64,000 nucleotides of DNA. Origin: Stutzerimonas stutzeri. Lineage in GTDB: Bacteria > Pseudomonadota > Gammaproteobacteria > Pseudomonadales > Pseudomonadaceae. Location: the NCBI RefSeq assembly GCF_000219605.1, contig NC_015740.1, forward strand, positions 248,001 through 312,000. The letters are read 5' to 3'. Both the position numbers and the translations under genes were made by a program. The notes beneath the pieces are model-generated. The model made no database searches. It saw nothing but the letters and a program-made list of their open reading frames with translations, and had not been told where the DNA came from. Positions 28,277-36,988 of the stretch are shown piece after piece; positions within the stretch are counted from its first letter, which is position 1; each line of letters begins with the position of its first letter.

Positions 28277-29143
28277 GTGAATCTGCTGCAACACATCGCC
28301 CAGTCGAGAAGCCTGCTACGGAAGTCGGAGTTGAAGGTGGCCGACCATGTCCTGCTCGATCCGGCCTCGGTGATGCACAGTTCCATGGCCGACCTGGCGC
28401 ACACCGTCGGCGTCAGCGAGCCGACCATCGTGCGCTTCTGCCGCGCCATCGGCTGCCTCGGCTTCCAGGACCTCAAGCTCAAGCTGGCGCAGAGCCTGGC
28501 CGCCGGCGCCAGCTTCGGCCAGTTCGCCATCAGCGAGAACGACTCGGTGGCTGACTTCGCGCTGAAGATCTTCGACACCACGCTGCACACCCTGATGGAG
28601 GTGCGTGAGCGCCTCGACCCGGATGCCCTGCAGCGCGCCATCACCGCCATGGCCAAGGCCGAGCGGGTCGAGTTCTACGGCTTCGGCGCGTCCGGTGCGG
28701 TGGCCACCGATGCGCAGCACAAGTTCTTCCGTCTGCTGCTGTCGGCCGCGGCCTATTCCGATCCGCACATGCAGGCGATGTCGGCGGTCACGCTCAAGCC
28801 CACAGACGTGGCGATCTGCATTTCCCAGTCCGGTCGCTCCAAGGACCTGCTGATCACCGCCAACGTGGTGCGTGAGTCGGGCGCTACCCTGATCACCCTG
28901 TGCCCGAGCCAGACGCCGCTGGCCGAGCTGGCCACTATCAACCTGGCCATCGACGTGCAGGAAGACACCGAGATCTATACCCCGTTGACCTCGCGCATCG
29001 CCCACCTGGTGGTGATCGACGTGCTGGCGATGGGGGTGGCCATGGCGCGCGGGCCGAGCCTGGTCAACCACCTCAAGAGCGTCAAGCGCAGCCTGCGCAG
29101 CCTGCGACTGTCGCCGAAGACGGTGAAGACGCACGAGGAGTGA
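28277..29143 (+). CDS. hexR: HexR-type (RpiR family) regulator
   Basis: A 288-aa regulator with an N-terminal RpiR helix-turn-helix (MADLAHTVGVSEPTIVRFCR, residues 36-55) and a SIS sugar-phosphate domain (VEFYGFGASGAVATDAQHKF; ICISQSGRSKDLL). The sequence closely follows Pseudomonas HexR, which binds 2-keto-3-deoxy-6-phosphogluconate and releases zwf, edd and gap genes. Start is GTG at 28277; no strong ribosome site is visible. Given the locus it may be the HexR paralogue rather than the one next to edd/glk. Confidence 0.9.
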   Translation: MNLLQHIAQSRSLLRKSELKVADHVLLDPASVMHSSMADLAHTVGVSEPTIVRFCRAIGCLGFQDLKLKLAQSLAAGASFGQFAISENDSVADFALKIFDTTLHTLMEVRERLDPDALQRAITAMAKAERVEFYGFGASGAVATDAQHKFFRLLLSAAAYSDPHMQAMSAVTLKPTDVAICISQSGRSKDLLITANVVRESGATLITLCPSQTPLAELATINLAIDVQEDTEIYTPLTSRIAHLVVIDVLAMGVAMARGPSLVNHLKSVKRSLRSLRLSPKTVKTHEE

Positions 29144-29240
29144 GCCGCGGCGGCTTCATGGACGCGTCATCGCGCTGACTTCAGGCTGTCATCCGCAGCG
29201 CCGATGCTGGTCTCCCGTTACCTGATCTGGGAGACCGCCC

Positions 29241-29453
29241 ATGCTCCGGCACAACGACGTCACCGCGCCACTCGACAGCAAGGCTCGCCGCAAGCAGCAG
29301 GATGAGCGCCGCATGCGCTTCCGCCGCGCCATCGAAAGCTACACCGAGCAGCGCCAGCTGCACGCCGAACTGGACGACTATGCCGATACGCTGGTGTTCA
29401 ACTCGCTGATCGAGTCGTCGGCGGGCCGGCGAAGCGCTCCGCCAGCGCACTGA
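29241..29453 (+). CDS. Small conserved hypothetical protein
   Basis: A 70-aa, highly charged protein (RRKQQDERRMRFRRAIESYTEQRQLH) preceded by GGGAGAC eight bases before ATG. Its Arg/Lys/Gln-rich helical middle resembles small hypothetical proteins that I recall in other Pseudomonas genomes, but I cannot name a family. It follows hexR by 97 nt in the same direction and its 3' end overlaps the convergent LysR gene by 56 nt. Confidence 0.6.
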   Translation: MLRHNDVTAPLDSKARRKQQDERRMRFRRAIESYTEQRQLHAELDDYADTLVFNSLIESSAGRRSAPPAH

Positions 29454-30342
29454 TCTGCGCGCGTTCTTCACGGAGGAAGGCGAAGAATGCCTGGGCCACC
29501 GGGCTCAGGCGCTTGCCGCGCGGATGCACCACACACCAGCTGCGATACAGCGGCAATTCCGCTACCGGCAATTCCCGCAGCAGGCCGGCGGCCAGCTCCA
29601 GATGCACCGCGTGACGTGGCAGCAGTGCCAGCCCGAGGCCGGCCACCACGCATTCGCGCAGCGCATCCAGCGAGGCGACCTGAATGGTCTGGGTGAAATG
29701 CGCGCGTTTCTGCCGCAGGTAGTCCTCGGCGGCCTTGCGCGTGCCGGAGCCCGGTTCGCGTACCAGCAGCGGATAACTCGTCAGGTCCTGCAGCGACAGC
29801 GTCGCCGCGTGGCACAGCGGGTGCTCGGCGGGCGCCACGGCGATGATCGGATTGTTGAGGAAGGGCATGAACTCCAGGTCCATGTCGGTGGGTACCTGGG
29901 ACATGATCAGCAGGTCGTCACGGCTGACCGACAGGCGTTTCACCGCCTGGGCATGATTGACCACCACCAGCTGCAGGCTGACTTCCGGATGCAGGCGCTT
30001 GAAGGCGGCGAACAGATGCGGCGTGACGTACTTGGCGCTGGACTCCACGGCGAGGTTGAGCTGGCCCTGCAGCGAGCCCTGCAAGTCGGAGAGCTGCATG
30101 TCGAGGCTGTCCAGCCGACCGAAGATGTCGGTGCTGGCGCGCTGCAGCGCCTCGGCCGCGTCGGTGAGGTAGAGCTTCTTGCCGACATATTCGAATAGCG
30201 GCTGGCCGACCAGTTCTTCCAACTGGCGGATCTGCAGACTCACCGCCGGTTGGGTCAGCGCCATCTCCTCCGCTGCGCGGCTGTAGGAAAGCGTCTCGCA
30301 GACCGCGCGGAACACCTGAAGCTGGCGCAATGTCATGCGCAT
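29398..30342 (-). CDS. LysR-family regulator divergent from pycAB
   Basis: A 314-aa LysR-type regulator: N-terminal winged HTH (LRQLQVFRAVCETLSYSRAA, TQPAVSLQIRQLEELVG) and a type 2 periplasmic-binding fold for the effector. The CbbR-like C-terminus (LVREPGSGTRKAAEDYL) recalls regulators of carbon fixation and anaplerosis. It sits back to back with pyruvate carboxylase, 253 bp apart, the standard arrangement for a LysR regulator and its target. ATG at 30342 (MRMTLRQL) is chosen by family alignment over ATG at 30357. Confidence 0.92.
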   Translation of the reverse strand: MRMTLRQLQVFRAVCETLSYSRAAEEMALTQPAVSLQIRQLEELVGQPLFEYVGKKLYLTDAAEALQRASTDIFGRLDSLDMQLSDLQGSLQGQLNLAVESSAKYVTPHLFAAFKRLHPEVSLQLVVVNHAQAVKRLSVSRDDLLIMSQVPTDMDLEFMPFLNNPIIAVAPAEHPLCHAATLSLQDLTSYPLLVREPGSGTRKAAEDYLRQKRAHFTQTIQVASLDALRECVVAGLGLALLPRHAVHLELAAGLLRELPVAELPLYRSWCVVHPRGKRLSPVAQAFFAFLREERAQISALAERFAGPPTTRSAS

Positions 30343-30416
30343 CAATGATTTTCGCATCGTTTTACCAGTACTTCGCCTGCATTTCGCGGAACAGTCAAAC
30401 CTGCGGCGTTTCTGTC

Positions 30417-30467
30417 TGACTGGTCAAGAAACAGTCATTCCTGACGCATATATAAGTAAATACTTAT
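30417..30467. promoter_or_regulatory. Operator-like palindromes between LysR and pycA
   Basis: ATAAGT-AAAT-ACTTAT (30452-30467) is a perfect palindrome in an A+T-rich patch about 130 bp before pycA. Just upstream, TGACTG (30417-30422) and CAGTCA (30432-30437) form a second inverted pair, and ACAGTCA also occurs directly at 30391-30397. Such paired dyads are what LysR regulators bind, so these are candidate control sites for pycAB and the regulator gene. Confidence 0.5.
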
Positions 30468-30595
30468 CCCAAAGAAAACAATTATTCATTTTCAGTAATC
30501 CCCCTCACGGGCGTAGGGTGAAACGGCTCGCCAGCAATGCGAGTGATCCTGACCCGCTCGCGGGTCGCCTGCTCAACGATCCGAGGGAAGACAGC

Positions 30596-32011
30596 GTGAT
30601 CAAGAAGCTGCTGATCGCCAACCGCGGGGAAATCGCGGTGCGAATCGTCCGCGCCTGTGCCGAAATGGGCGTCCGCTCGGTGGCGGTGTTCTCCGAAGCC
30701 GACCGCCATGCGCTGCACGTCAAGCGCGCCGACGAGGCCTATTTCATCGGCGAGGACCCGCTGGCCGGCTACCTGAACCCGCGTAAGCTGGTGAACCTGG
30801 CGGTAGAGACCGGCTGCGATGCCCTGCATCCCGGCTACGGATTCCTCTCCGAGAACGCCGAACTGGCGGAAATCTGCGCCGAGCGCGGGATCAAGTTCGT
30901 CGGGCCTTCGGCAGACGTGATTCGCCGCATGGGCGACAAGACCGAAGCCCGTCGCAGCATGATCAAGGCCGGCGTGCCGGTCACGCCGGGCACCGAAGGC
31001 AACGTCAAGGACCTCGCCGAGGCGCTGCGCGAAGCCGAGCGCATCGGTTATCCGGTGATGCTCAAGGCCACCTCCGGTGGTGGTGGCCGCGGCATTCGTC
31101 GCTGCAACTCGCAGGCAGAGCTCGAGTCGGCTTACCCGCGGGTGATCTCCGAAGCGACCAAGGCCTTCGGCAGTGCCGAGGTGTTCCTGGAAAAGTGCAT
31201 CGTCGAGCCCAAGCACATCGAGGCGCAGGTGCTGGCTGACAGTTTCGGCAACACCGTGCACCTGTTCGAGCGTGACTGCTCGATCCAGCGGCGCAACCAG
31301 AAGCTCATCGAGATCGCCCCCAGCCCGCAGCTCACCCCCGAGCAGCGCGCCTATATCGGCGACCTGGCGGTGCGTGCCGCCAAGGCGGTGGGTTACGAGA
31401 ACGCCGGTACCGTGGAGTTCCTGCTCGCCGATGGCGAGGTGTACTTCATGGAGATGAACACCCGGGTGCAGGTGGAGCACACCATCACCGAGGAAGTCAC
31501 CGGCATCGACATCGTGCGCGAGCAGATCCGCATCGCTTCGGGCCAGCCGCTGTCGGTCAAGCAGGAAGACATCCAGCATCGCGGCTTCTCCCTGCAGTTC
31601 CGCATCAACGCCGAGGACCCGCGCAACAACTTCCTGCCCTGCTTCGGCAAGATCACCCGCTACTACGCTCCCGGCGGGCCGGGCGTGCGCACCGACACGG
31701 CGATCTACACCGGTTACACCATTCCACCGTATTACGACTCCATGTGCCTGAAGCTGGTGGTCTGGGCGTTGACCTGGGAAGAGGCGCTGGCCCGCGGCTC
31801 GCGCGCGCTGGATGACATGCGCGTGCAGGGTGTGAAGACCACTGCCACCTACTACCAGCAGATTCTCGCCAATCCGGATTTCCGCAGCGGCCAGTTCAAT
31901 ACCAGCTTCGTCGACAACCATCCGGAACTGCTGAACTACTCGATCAAACGCAAGCCGGGCGAACTGGCCCTGGCCATCGCCGCTGCCATCGCCGCCCACG
32001 CAGGCCTGTGA
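30596..32011 (+). CDS. pycA: Pyruvate carboxylase subunit A (biotin carboxylase)
   Basis: The ATP-grasp subunit of two-subunit pyruvate carboxylase; it carboxylates biotin using bicarbonate and ATP. The 471-aa product shows the biotin-carboxylase signature: IKKLLIANRGEIAVRIVRAC, ATSGGGGRGIRRC (ATP loop), EKCIVEPKHIEAQVL, FMEMNTRVQVEHT. GTG at 30596 has GAGGGAAG before it and matches the family N-terminus; the frame upstream is unrelated. pycB follows after 10 nt. Confidence 0.96.
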   Translation: MIKKLLIANRGEIAVRIVRACAEMGVRSVAVFSEADRHALHVKRADEAYFIGEDPLAGYLNPRKLVNLAVETGCDALHPGYGFLSENAELAEICAERGIKFVGPSADVIRRMGDKTEARRSMIKAGVPVTPGTEGNVKDLAEALREAERIGYPVMLKATSGGGGRGIRRCNSQAELESAYPRVISEATKAFGSAEVFLEKCIVEPKHIEAQVLADSFGNTVHLFERDCSIQRRNQKLIEIAPSPQLTPEQRAYIGDLAVRAAKAVGYENAGTVEFLLADGEVYFMEMNTRVQVEHTITEEVTGIDIVREQIRIASGQPLSVKQEDIQHRGFSLQFRINAEDPRNNFLPCFGKITRYYAPGGPGVRTDTAIYTGYTIPPYYDSMCLKLVVWALTWEEALARGSRALDDMRVQGVKTTATYYQQILANPDFRSGQFNTSFVDNHPELLNYSIKRKPGELALAIAAAIAAHAGL

Positions 32012-32021
32012 GGAACGCACC

Positions 32022-33833
32022 ATGACTGCCCAGAAGAAAATCACCGTCACCGACACCATCCTGCGTGACGCCCACCAGTCGCTGCTGGCCACCCGCATGC
32101 GCACCGAAGACATGCTGCCGATCTGCGACAAGCTCGACCGCGTCGGCTACTGGTCGCTGGAAGTCTGGGGTGGCGCCACCTTTGACGCCTGCGTGCGCTT
32201 CCTCAAGGAGGACCCATGGGAGCGCCTGCGCCAGCTCAAGGCAGCGCTGCCCAATACCCGCCTGCAGATGCTGCTGCGCGGGCAGAACCTGCTGGGCTAC
32301 CGTCACTACAGCGATGACGTGGTGGAGGCGTTCTGTGCCCGTGCGGCGGAGAACGGCATCGATGTGTTCCGCATCTTCGATGCAATGAATGACGTACGGA
32401 ACCTGGAAACCGCGATCCGTGCGGTGAAGAAGAGCGGCAAGCACGCCCAGGGCACCATCGCCTACACCACCAGCCCGGTGCACACCGTCGAGCTGTTCGT
32501 TGAACAGGCGCGGGCCATGCGCGACATGGGCGTCGACTCCATCGCCATCAAGGACATGGCTGGCCTGCTCACCCCGTTCGCCACTGGCGATCTGGTCCGC
32601 GCGCTGAAGGCCGAGATCGACCTTCCGGTGTTCATCCATTCCCACGACACCGCTGGCGTGGCCAGCATGTGCCAGCTCAAGGCCATTGAGAATGGTGCCG
32701 ACCACATCGACACCGCCATTTCTTCCATGGCCTGGGGCACCAGCCATCCGGGCACCGAGTCCATGGTCGCCGCGCTCAAGGGCACGCCGTACGACACCGG
32801 CCTCGACCTCGAGCTGCTGCAGGAGATCGGCCTGTACTTCTACGCCGTGCGCAAGAAGTATCACCAGTTCGAAAGCGAGTTCACCGGCGTCGACACCCGC
32901 GTGCAGGTCAACCAGGTGCCCGGCGGGATGATTTCCAACCTCGCCAACCAGCTCAAGGAGCAGGGTGCGCTGCACCGCATGGACGAAGTGCTGGCGGAGA
33001 TTCCCAAGGTGCGCAAGGACCTCGGCTACCCGCCGCTGGTCACGCCGACCTCGCAGATCGTCGGCACCCAGGCGTTCTTCAACGTGCTCGCCGGTGAGCG
33101 CTACAAGACCATCACCACCGAGGTGAAGTACTACCTGCAGGGCCGTTACGGCAAGGCGCCGGCACCGGTCTGCGAGCACCTGCGCTTCCAGGCCATCGGC
33201 AGCGAGGAGGTCATCGAGTGCCGCCCGGCCGACCTGCTGGCGCCGGAACTGGACAAGCTGCGCAAGGACATCGGCGAGCTGGCCAAGAGCGAGGAAGACG
33301 TGCTGACCTTCGCCATGTTCCCGGACATCGGCCGCAAGTTCCTCGAGGAGCGCGAGGCCGGCACGCTGCAACCCGAGGTGCTGCTGCCGATCCCCGACGG
33401 CAAGGCCGCGGCCGCCAGCGTCGAGGGCACGCCGACCGAGTTCGTCATCGATGTGCACGGCGAGACCTACCGCGTCGACATCACCGGCGTCGGCGTCAAG
33501 GGCGAGGGCAAGCGGCACTTCTATCTCTCCATCGACGGCATGCCCGAGGAAGTGGTGTTCGAGCCGCTGAACGCGTTTGTCGGCGGTGGCGGCAGCCAGC
33601 GCAAGCAGGCCAGCGCGCCGGGCGACGTCAGCACCACCATGCCGGGCAACGTGGTCGACGTGCTGGTCGCCGTCGGCGATGCGGTGAAGGCCGGGCAGAC
33701 GGTGCTGGTCAGCGAGGCGATGAAGATGGAGACCGAGATCCAGGCACCGATCGCCGGCACCGTGAAGGCCGTTCACGTCGCTAAAGGTGACCGGGTGAAC
33801 CCGGGAGAAGTCTTGATAGAGATCGAGGGCTGA
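32022..33833 (+). CDS. pycB: Pyruvate carboxylase subunit B (oadA-like)
   Basis: The carboxyltransferase and biotin-carrier subunit, which moves CO2 from biotin to pyruvate to make oxaloacetate. The 603-aa product has the TIM-barrel carboxyltransferase (VTDTILRDAHQSL, VFRIFDAMNDVRN, HSHDTAGVA) and a C-terminal biotinyl domain with SEAMKMETEIQ, whose Lys is biotinylated. It is often annotated oadA (oxaloacetate decarboxylase alpha), but the partner is a biotin carboxylase and no sodium-pump oadB/G genes are near, so pyruvate carboxylase is the right reading. Confidence 0.95.
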   Translation: MTAQKKITVTDTILRDAHQSLLATRMRTEDMLPICDKLDRVGYWSLEVWGGATFDACVRFLKEDPWERLRQLKAALPNTRLQMLLRGQNLLGYRHYSDDVVEAFCARAAENGIDVFRIFDAMNDVRNLETAIRAVKKSGKHAQGTIAYTTSPVHTVELFVEQARAMRDMGVDSIAIKDMAGLLTPFATGDLVRALKAEIDLPVFIHSHDTAGVASMCQLKAIENGADHIDTAISSMAWGTSHPGTESMVAALKGTPYDTGLDLELLQEIGLYFYAVRKKYHQFESEFTGVDTRVQVNQVPGGMISNLANQLKEQGALHRMDEVLAEIPKVRKDLGYPPLVTPTSQIVGTQAFFNVLAGERYKTITTEVKYYLQGRYGKAPAPVCEHLRFQAIGSEEVIECRPADLLAPELDKLRKDIGELAKSEEDVLTFAMFPDIGRKFLEEREAGTLQPEVLLPIPDGKAAAASVEGTPTEFVIDVHGETYRVDITGVGVKGEGKRHFYLSIDGMPEEVVFEPLNAFVGGGGSQRKQASAPGDVSTTMPGNVVDVLVAVGDAVKAGQTVLVSEAMKMETEIQAPIAGTVKAVHVAKGDRVNPGEVLIEIEG

Positions 33834-33945
33834 GTGAAGGGTGGCGTGGCGAGCCGATCGCGCCACGCCAGCGTCGTTTCGATCCGCCTGCCCGCGCGCT
33901 GTAGCGGGCGGCGGAACGTAGCGCGCTGGCAATGTGTCCCCTTTG

Positions 33946-33969
33946 GGAGCCCCAGCGGCTCCTTTTTTT
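33946..33969 (+). terminator. Terminator of pycAB
   Basis: GGAGCC / GGCTCC stem with a five-base loop followed by seven T residues (33963-33969), 110 nt past the pycB stop and just before the bicarbonate transporter gene. Confidence 0.9.
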
Positions 33970-34022
33970 CGAGCCTGTGGATGCCAGGGAGCGGTTCAAT
34001 TTCCGAGCTGTGGAGAATCTAG

Positions 34023-34964
34023 ATGGGTATCGACCCGGTAGTGCTGTTCTTCGTCTTCGGCCTGTTCGCCGGGCTGGTGAAGAGCGAGTTGAAGTTGCCA
34101 CCAGCGCTCTACGAGACGCTGTCGATCGTGCTGCTGCTGGCGATCGGTCTGCATGGCGGGGTGGAGCTGGCCGAGCAGGCCAGTGCCGCGTTGCTCGGCC
34201 AGTCGCTGCTGGTGCTGGCGCTGGGCGTGCTGCTGCCGATCCTGGCGTTCGTCCTGCTGCGCGGCCTGCGCTTCGACCGGGTCAACGCCGCGGCGGTGGC
34301 GGCGCACTACGGTTCGGTGAGTGCCGGTACCTTCGCCGTGGTGGTGGCGTACCTGGCGGCGCGCGAAGTGTTCTTCGAAAGCTACATGCCGCTGTTCGTG
34401 GCGATCCTCGAGATCCCGGCGATCCTGGTGGGCATCCTGCTGGCCAAGGGTGTGTCGAAGGACACCGACTGGAAGGAGCTGGGCCGCGAGATCTTCCTCG
34501 GCAAGAGCATCATGCTGCTGCTCGGCGGCCTGCTGATCGGCGCCATTGCCGGCAAGGAGGCGATCAAGCCCCTCGAACCGCTGTACACCAGCATGTTCAA
34601 ACCGGTACTGGCGTTCTTCCTGCTGGAGATGGGCCTGATCGCCTCCGGCCAGCTCGGCTCGCTCAAGCGTTACGGCGTCAAGCTTGCCGCCTTCGCCCTC
34701 GTAATGCCGCTGATCGGTGCGCTGATCGGCGCGCTGCTGGCGCGCTTCATGGGGCTTTCGCTGGGCGGCACGGCAATGCTCGCCACGCTGGCGGCGAGTG
34801 CGTCCTACATCGCGGTGCCGGCGGCGATGCGTCTGGCGGTGCCGGAGGCCAATCCGTCGCTGTCGCTGACCGCATCGCTGGGCATCACCTTTCCGTTCAA
34901 CATCCTGATCGGCATTCCGCTCTACCTGGCCCTGGCCGAGCGGCTGATCGCCTGGGGGTTCTGA
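34023..34964 (+). CDS. sbtA: Sodium-dependent bicarbonate transporter (SbtA family)
   Basis: A 313-aa, strongly hydrophobic protein with about ten membrane helices in two inverted halves, of the SbtA/DUF897 family that imports bicarbonate with sodium in cyanobacteria. Landmarks include LKLPPALYETLSIVLLLAIGLHGG and AAHYGSVSAGTFAVV near the halves. The P-II-like gene overlaps the stop closely (1 nt gap), the same pairing as cyanobacterial sbtA-sbtB. Here it sits directly after pyruvate carboxylase and before carbonic anhydrase, which points to bicarbonate supply for anaplerosis, though transport has not been shown for this homologue. Confidence 0.9.
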   Translation: MGIDPVVLFFVFGLFAGLVKSELKLPPALYETLSIVLLLAIGLHGGVELAEQASAALLGQSLLVLALGVLLPILAFVLLRGLRFDRVNAAAVAAHYGSVSAGTFAVVVAYLAAREVFFESYMPLFVAILEIPAILVGILLAKGVSKDTDWKELGREIFLGKSIMLLLGGLLIGAIAGKEAIKPLEPLYTSMFKPVLAFFLLEMGLIASGQLGSLKRYGVKLAAFALVMPLIGALIGALLARFMGLSLGGTAMLATLAASASYIAVPAAMRLAVPEANPSLSLTASLGITFPFNILIGIPLYLALAERLIAWGF

Positions 34965-34965
34965 C

Positions 34966-35268
34966 ATGAACGCGCACAACCGAACACTGCTGACCGTGAT
35001 CTGCGAGGCGGCTCTGGAACACAAGCTGGAAGCCGACCTGAAAACCCTGGGTGCCCCGGGCTGGACCATGTCCGACGCCCGCGGCAGCGGCAGCCGCGGG
35101 GTACGCAGCGCCGGCTGGGACACCGATGGCAACATCCGCCTGGAAGTGATCTGCAACCGCGAGCTGGCCGAGCGGATCGCCGAGCACCTGCAGGCGCGCT
35201 ACTACGCGAACTTCGCCATGGTCTGCTACCTGGCCGAGGTGGAAGTGCTGCGCCCGGAGAAGTTCTGA
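34966..35268 (+). CDS. sbtB: P-II-like regulator SbtB
   Basis: A 100-aa P-II/SbtB-like ferredoxin-fold protein ([40 protein letters not shown]-loop region). SbtB in cyanobacteria forms trimers, binds AMP/cAMP and gates SbtA. It lacks the C-terminal redox CGPxGC extension of some SbtB proteins. Start ATG follows the sbtA stop by one base, so the two are translated together. Confidence 0.88.
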   Translation: MNAHNRTLLTVICEAALEHKLEADLKTLGAPGWTMSDARGSGSRGVRSAGWDTDGNIRLEVICNRELAERIAEHLQARYYANFAMVCYLAEVEVLRPEKF

Positions 35269-35332
35269 GCCGCGCTGTGATGCCATGGCCCGCGCGGGCG
35301 TCCATCCACCACCAGGACCGATGGAGCTGACG

Positions 35333-36241
35333 ATGCACGCGCTGTTGCAGGAGATTCTCGACGAGGTGCGCCCGCTGCTCGGGCAGGGCCGTGTGGCCAG
35401 CTACATCCCGGCCTTGGCCGACGTGGCGCCGGATCAGCTGGGCATCGCCGTGTGCAGCGCCGACGGCGAGCTGTTCCACGCCGGCGACGCGCAGACGCCG
35501 TTCTCGATCCAGAGCATTTCCAAGGTGTTCAGCCTGGTGCAGGCCATCGGCCATCGCGGCGAATCGCTGTGGGAGCGCCTCGGCCACGAACCCTCCGGGC
35601 AACCGTTCAATTCGCTGGTGCAGCTGGAATTCGAACGCGGCCGGCCGCGCAATCCGTTCATCAACGCCGGCGCGCTGGTGATCTGCGACGTCAACCAGTC
35701 GCGCTTCGCCACGCCCGAACTGTCGATGCGCGACTTCGTCCGGCACCTGTCCGGCAACCCGCTGGTCATCTCCGACACCCGGGTGGCCGAGTCCGAGTAC
35801 CAGCACCGCGCACGCAATGCCGCCATGGCCTACCTGATGCAGTCGTTCGGCAACTTCCACAACGACGTCGAGGCGGTACTGCGCAGCTACTTCCACCACT
35901 GCGCGCTGCGTATGAGCTGCGTCGATCTGGCCCGTGCGTTCGGCTTCCTCGCCCGCGACGGCGTCTGCCCGCAGGGCGGCGAGGCCGTGCTCACGCCGCG
36001 CCAGGCCAAGCAGGTCAACGCCATCATGGCCACCAGCGGCCTCTACGACGAGGCCGGCAACTTCGCCTACCGGGTCGGGCTGCCCGGCAAGAGCGGTGTC
36101 GGCGGCGGCATCGTCGCGGTGGTGCCGGGGCGCTTCACCGTCTGCGTCTGGTCGCCCGAACTGAACGCCGCCGGCAACTCGCTGATCGGCATGGCCGCGC
36201 TGGAGGCGCTGTCGCAGCGCATTGGCTGGTCCGTATTCTGA
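35333..36241 (+). CDS. glsA: Glutaminase
   Basis: A 302-aa serine-dependent (beta-lactamase-fold) glutaminase that hydrolyses glutamine to glutamate and ammonia. Visible features: the catalytic S-x-x-K in FSIQSISK (about residues 62-69), [29 protein letters not shown] motif near residue 235-265. The first ATG in the frame is 48 nt upstream; ATG at 35333 is chosen because it gives the usual 302 aa and has GGAG at six bases. It stands between sbtAB and carbonic anhydrase. Confidence 0.95.
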   Translation: MHALLQEILDEVRPLLGQGRVASYIPALADVAPDQLGIAVCSADGELFHAGDAQTPFSIQSISKVFSLVQAIGHRGESLWERLGHEPSGQPFNSLVQLEFERGRPRNPFINAGALVICDVNQSRFATPELSMRDFVRHLSGNPLVISDTRVAESEYQHRARNAAMAYLMQSFGNFHNDVEAVLRSYFHHCALRMSCVDLARAFGFLARDGVCPQGGEAVLTPRQAKQVNAIMATSGLYDEAGNFAYRVGLPGKSGVGGGIVAVVPGRFTVCVWSPELNAAGNSLIGMAALEALSQRIGWSVF

Positions 36242-36285
36242 CGCGCCGTGATGGCGCCTACCCTTGCAACTGGAGAGAAGTGAAC

Positions 36286-36984
36286 ATGAGCGACGACAAG
36301 ACGGGCGAAACCGCCCAGGAGGCCCTCGACCACATCGTCTCAGGCGTCAAGCGCTTCCGCGAAGAGGTGTATCCGCAGCAGCGCGAACTGTTCGAGAAGC
36401 TCGCCTACGAGCAGAAACCCCGGGCGATGTTCATCACCTGTGCCGACTCGCGGATCATCCCGGAGCTGATCACCCAGAGTTCGCCCGGCGACCTGTTCGT
36501 CACCCGCAACGTCGGCAACGTGGTCCCGCCGTACGGGCAGATGAACGGCGGCGTGTCGACCGCCATCGAATTCGCCGTGATGGCCCTCGGCGTACAGCAC
36601 ATCATCGTCTGCGGCCATTCCGACTGCGGTGCCATGAAGGCGGTGCTCAATCCGGCGCAGCTGGAGCGGATGCCGACGGTCAAGGGCTGGCTGCGACATG
36701 CCGAGGTGGCCAAGATCGTCGTGGAGCAGAACTGCGGCTGTGCCGACCACAACACCCTGGGCATCCTCACCGAGGAGAACGTGGTCGCGCAGCTCGACCA
36801 CCTGCGCACCCATCCTTCGGTGGCGGCGCGGTTGGCCAGCGGTCAGCTGTTCATCCATGGCTGGATCTACAACATCGGCACCAGCGAGATCCGCGCCTAC
36901 GACGCCGAGAAAGGCGAGTTCCGCATGATCGGCGACGGCCCACTGCCAATGGCCACGCCACGCGCCCGCTATCAGGCGAGCTGA
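36286..36984 (+). CDS. Beta-type carbonic anhydrase
   Basis: A 232-aa zinc enzyme interconverting CO2 and bicarbonate. The zinc motifs of beta carbonic anhydrases are present: TCADSR (Cys, with the Asp-Arg dyad) near residue 45 and GHSDCGAM (His, Cys) near residue 105. A much longer frame upstream overlaps glsA and is spurious; ATG at 36286 begins the family sequence and follows GGAGAGAAG. Positioned after pycAB, sbtAB and glsA, it may turn metabolic CO2 into bicarbonate for pyruvate carboxylase. Confidence 0.94.
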   Translation: MSDDKTGETAQEALDHIVSGVKRFREEVYPQQRELFEKLAYEQKPRAMFITCADSRIIPELITQSSPGDLFVTRNVGNVVPPYGQMNGGVSTAIEFAVMALGVQHIIVCGHSDCGAMKAVLNPAQLERMPTVKGWLRHAEVAKIVVEQNCGCADHNTLGILTEENVVAQLDHLRTHPSVAARLASGQLFIHGWIYNIGTSEIRAYDAEKGEFRMIGDGPLPMATPRARYQAS

Positions 36985-36988
36985 GGGC

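Noticed and set aside
32022..33833. Sodium-pumping oxaloacetate decarboxylase alpha subunit
   Set aside because: No oadB or oadG is near and the upstream gene is a biotin carboxylase subunit, so pyruvate carboxylase is the better reading.
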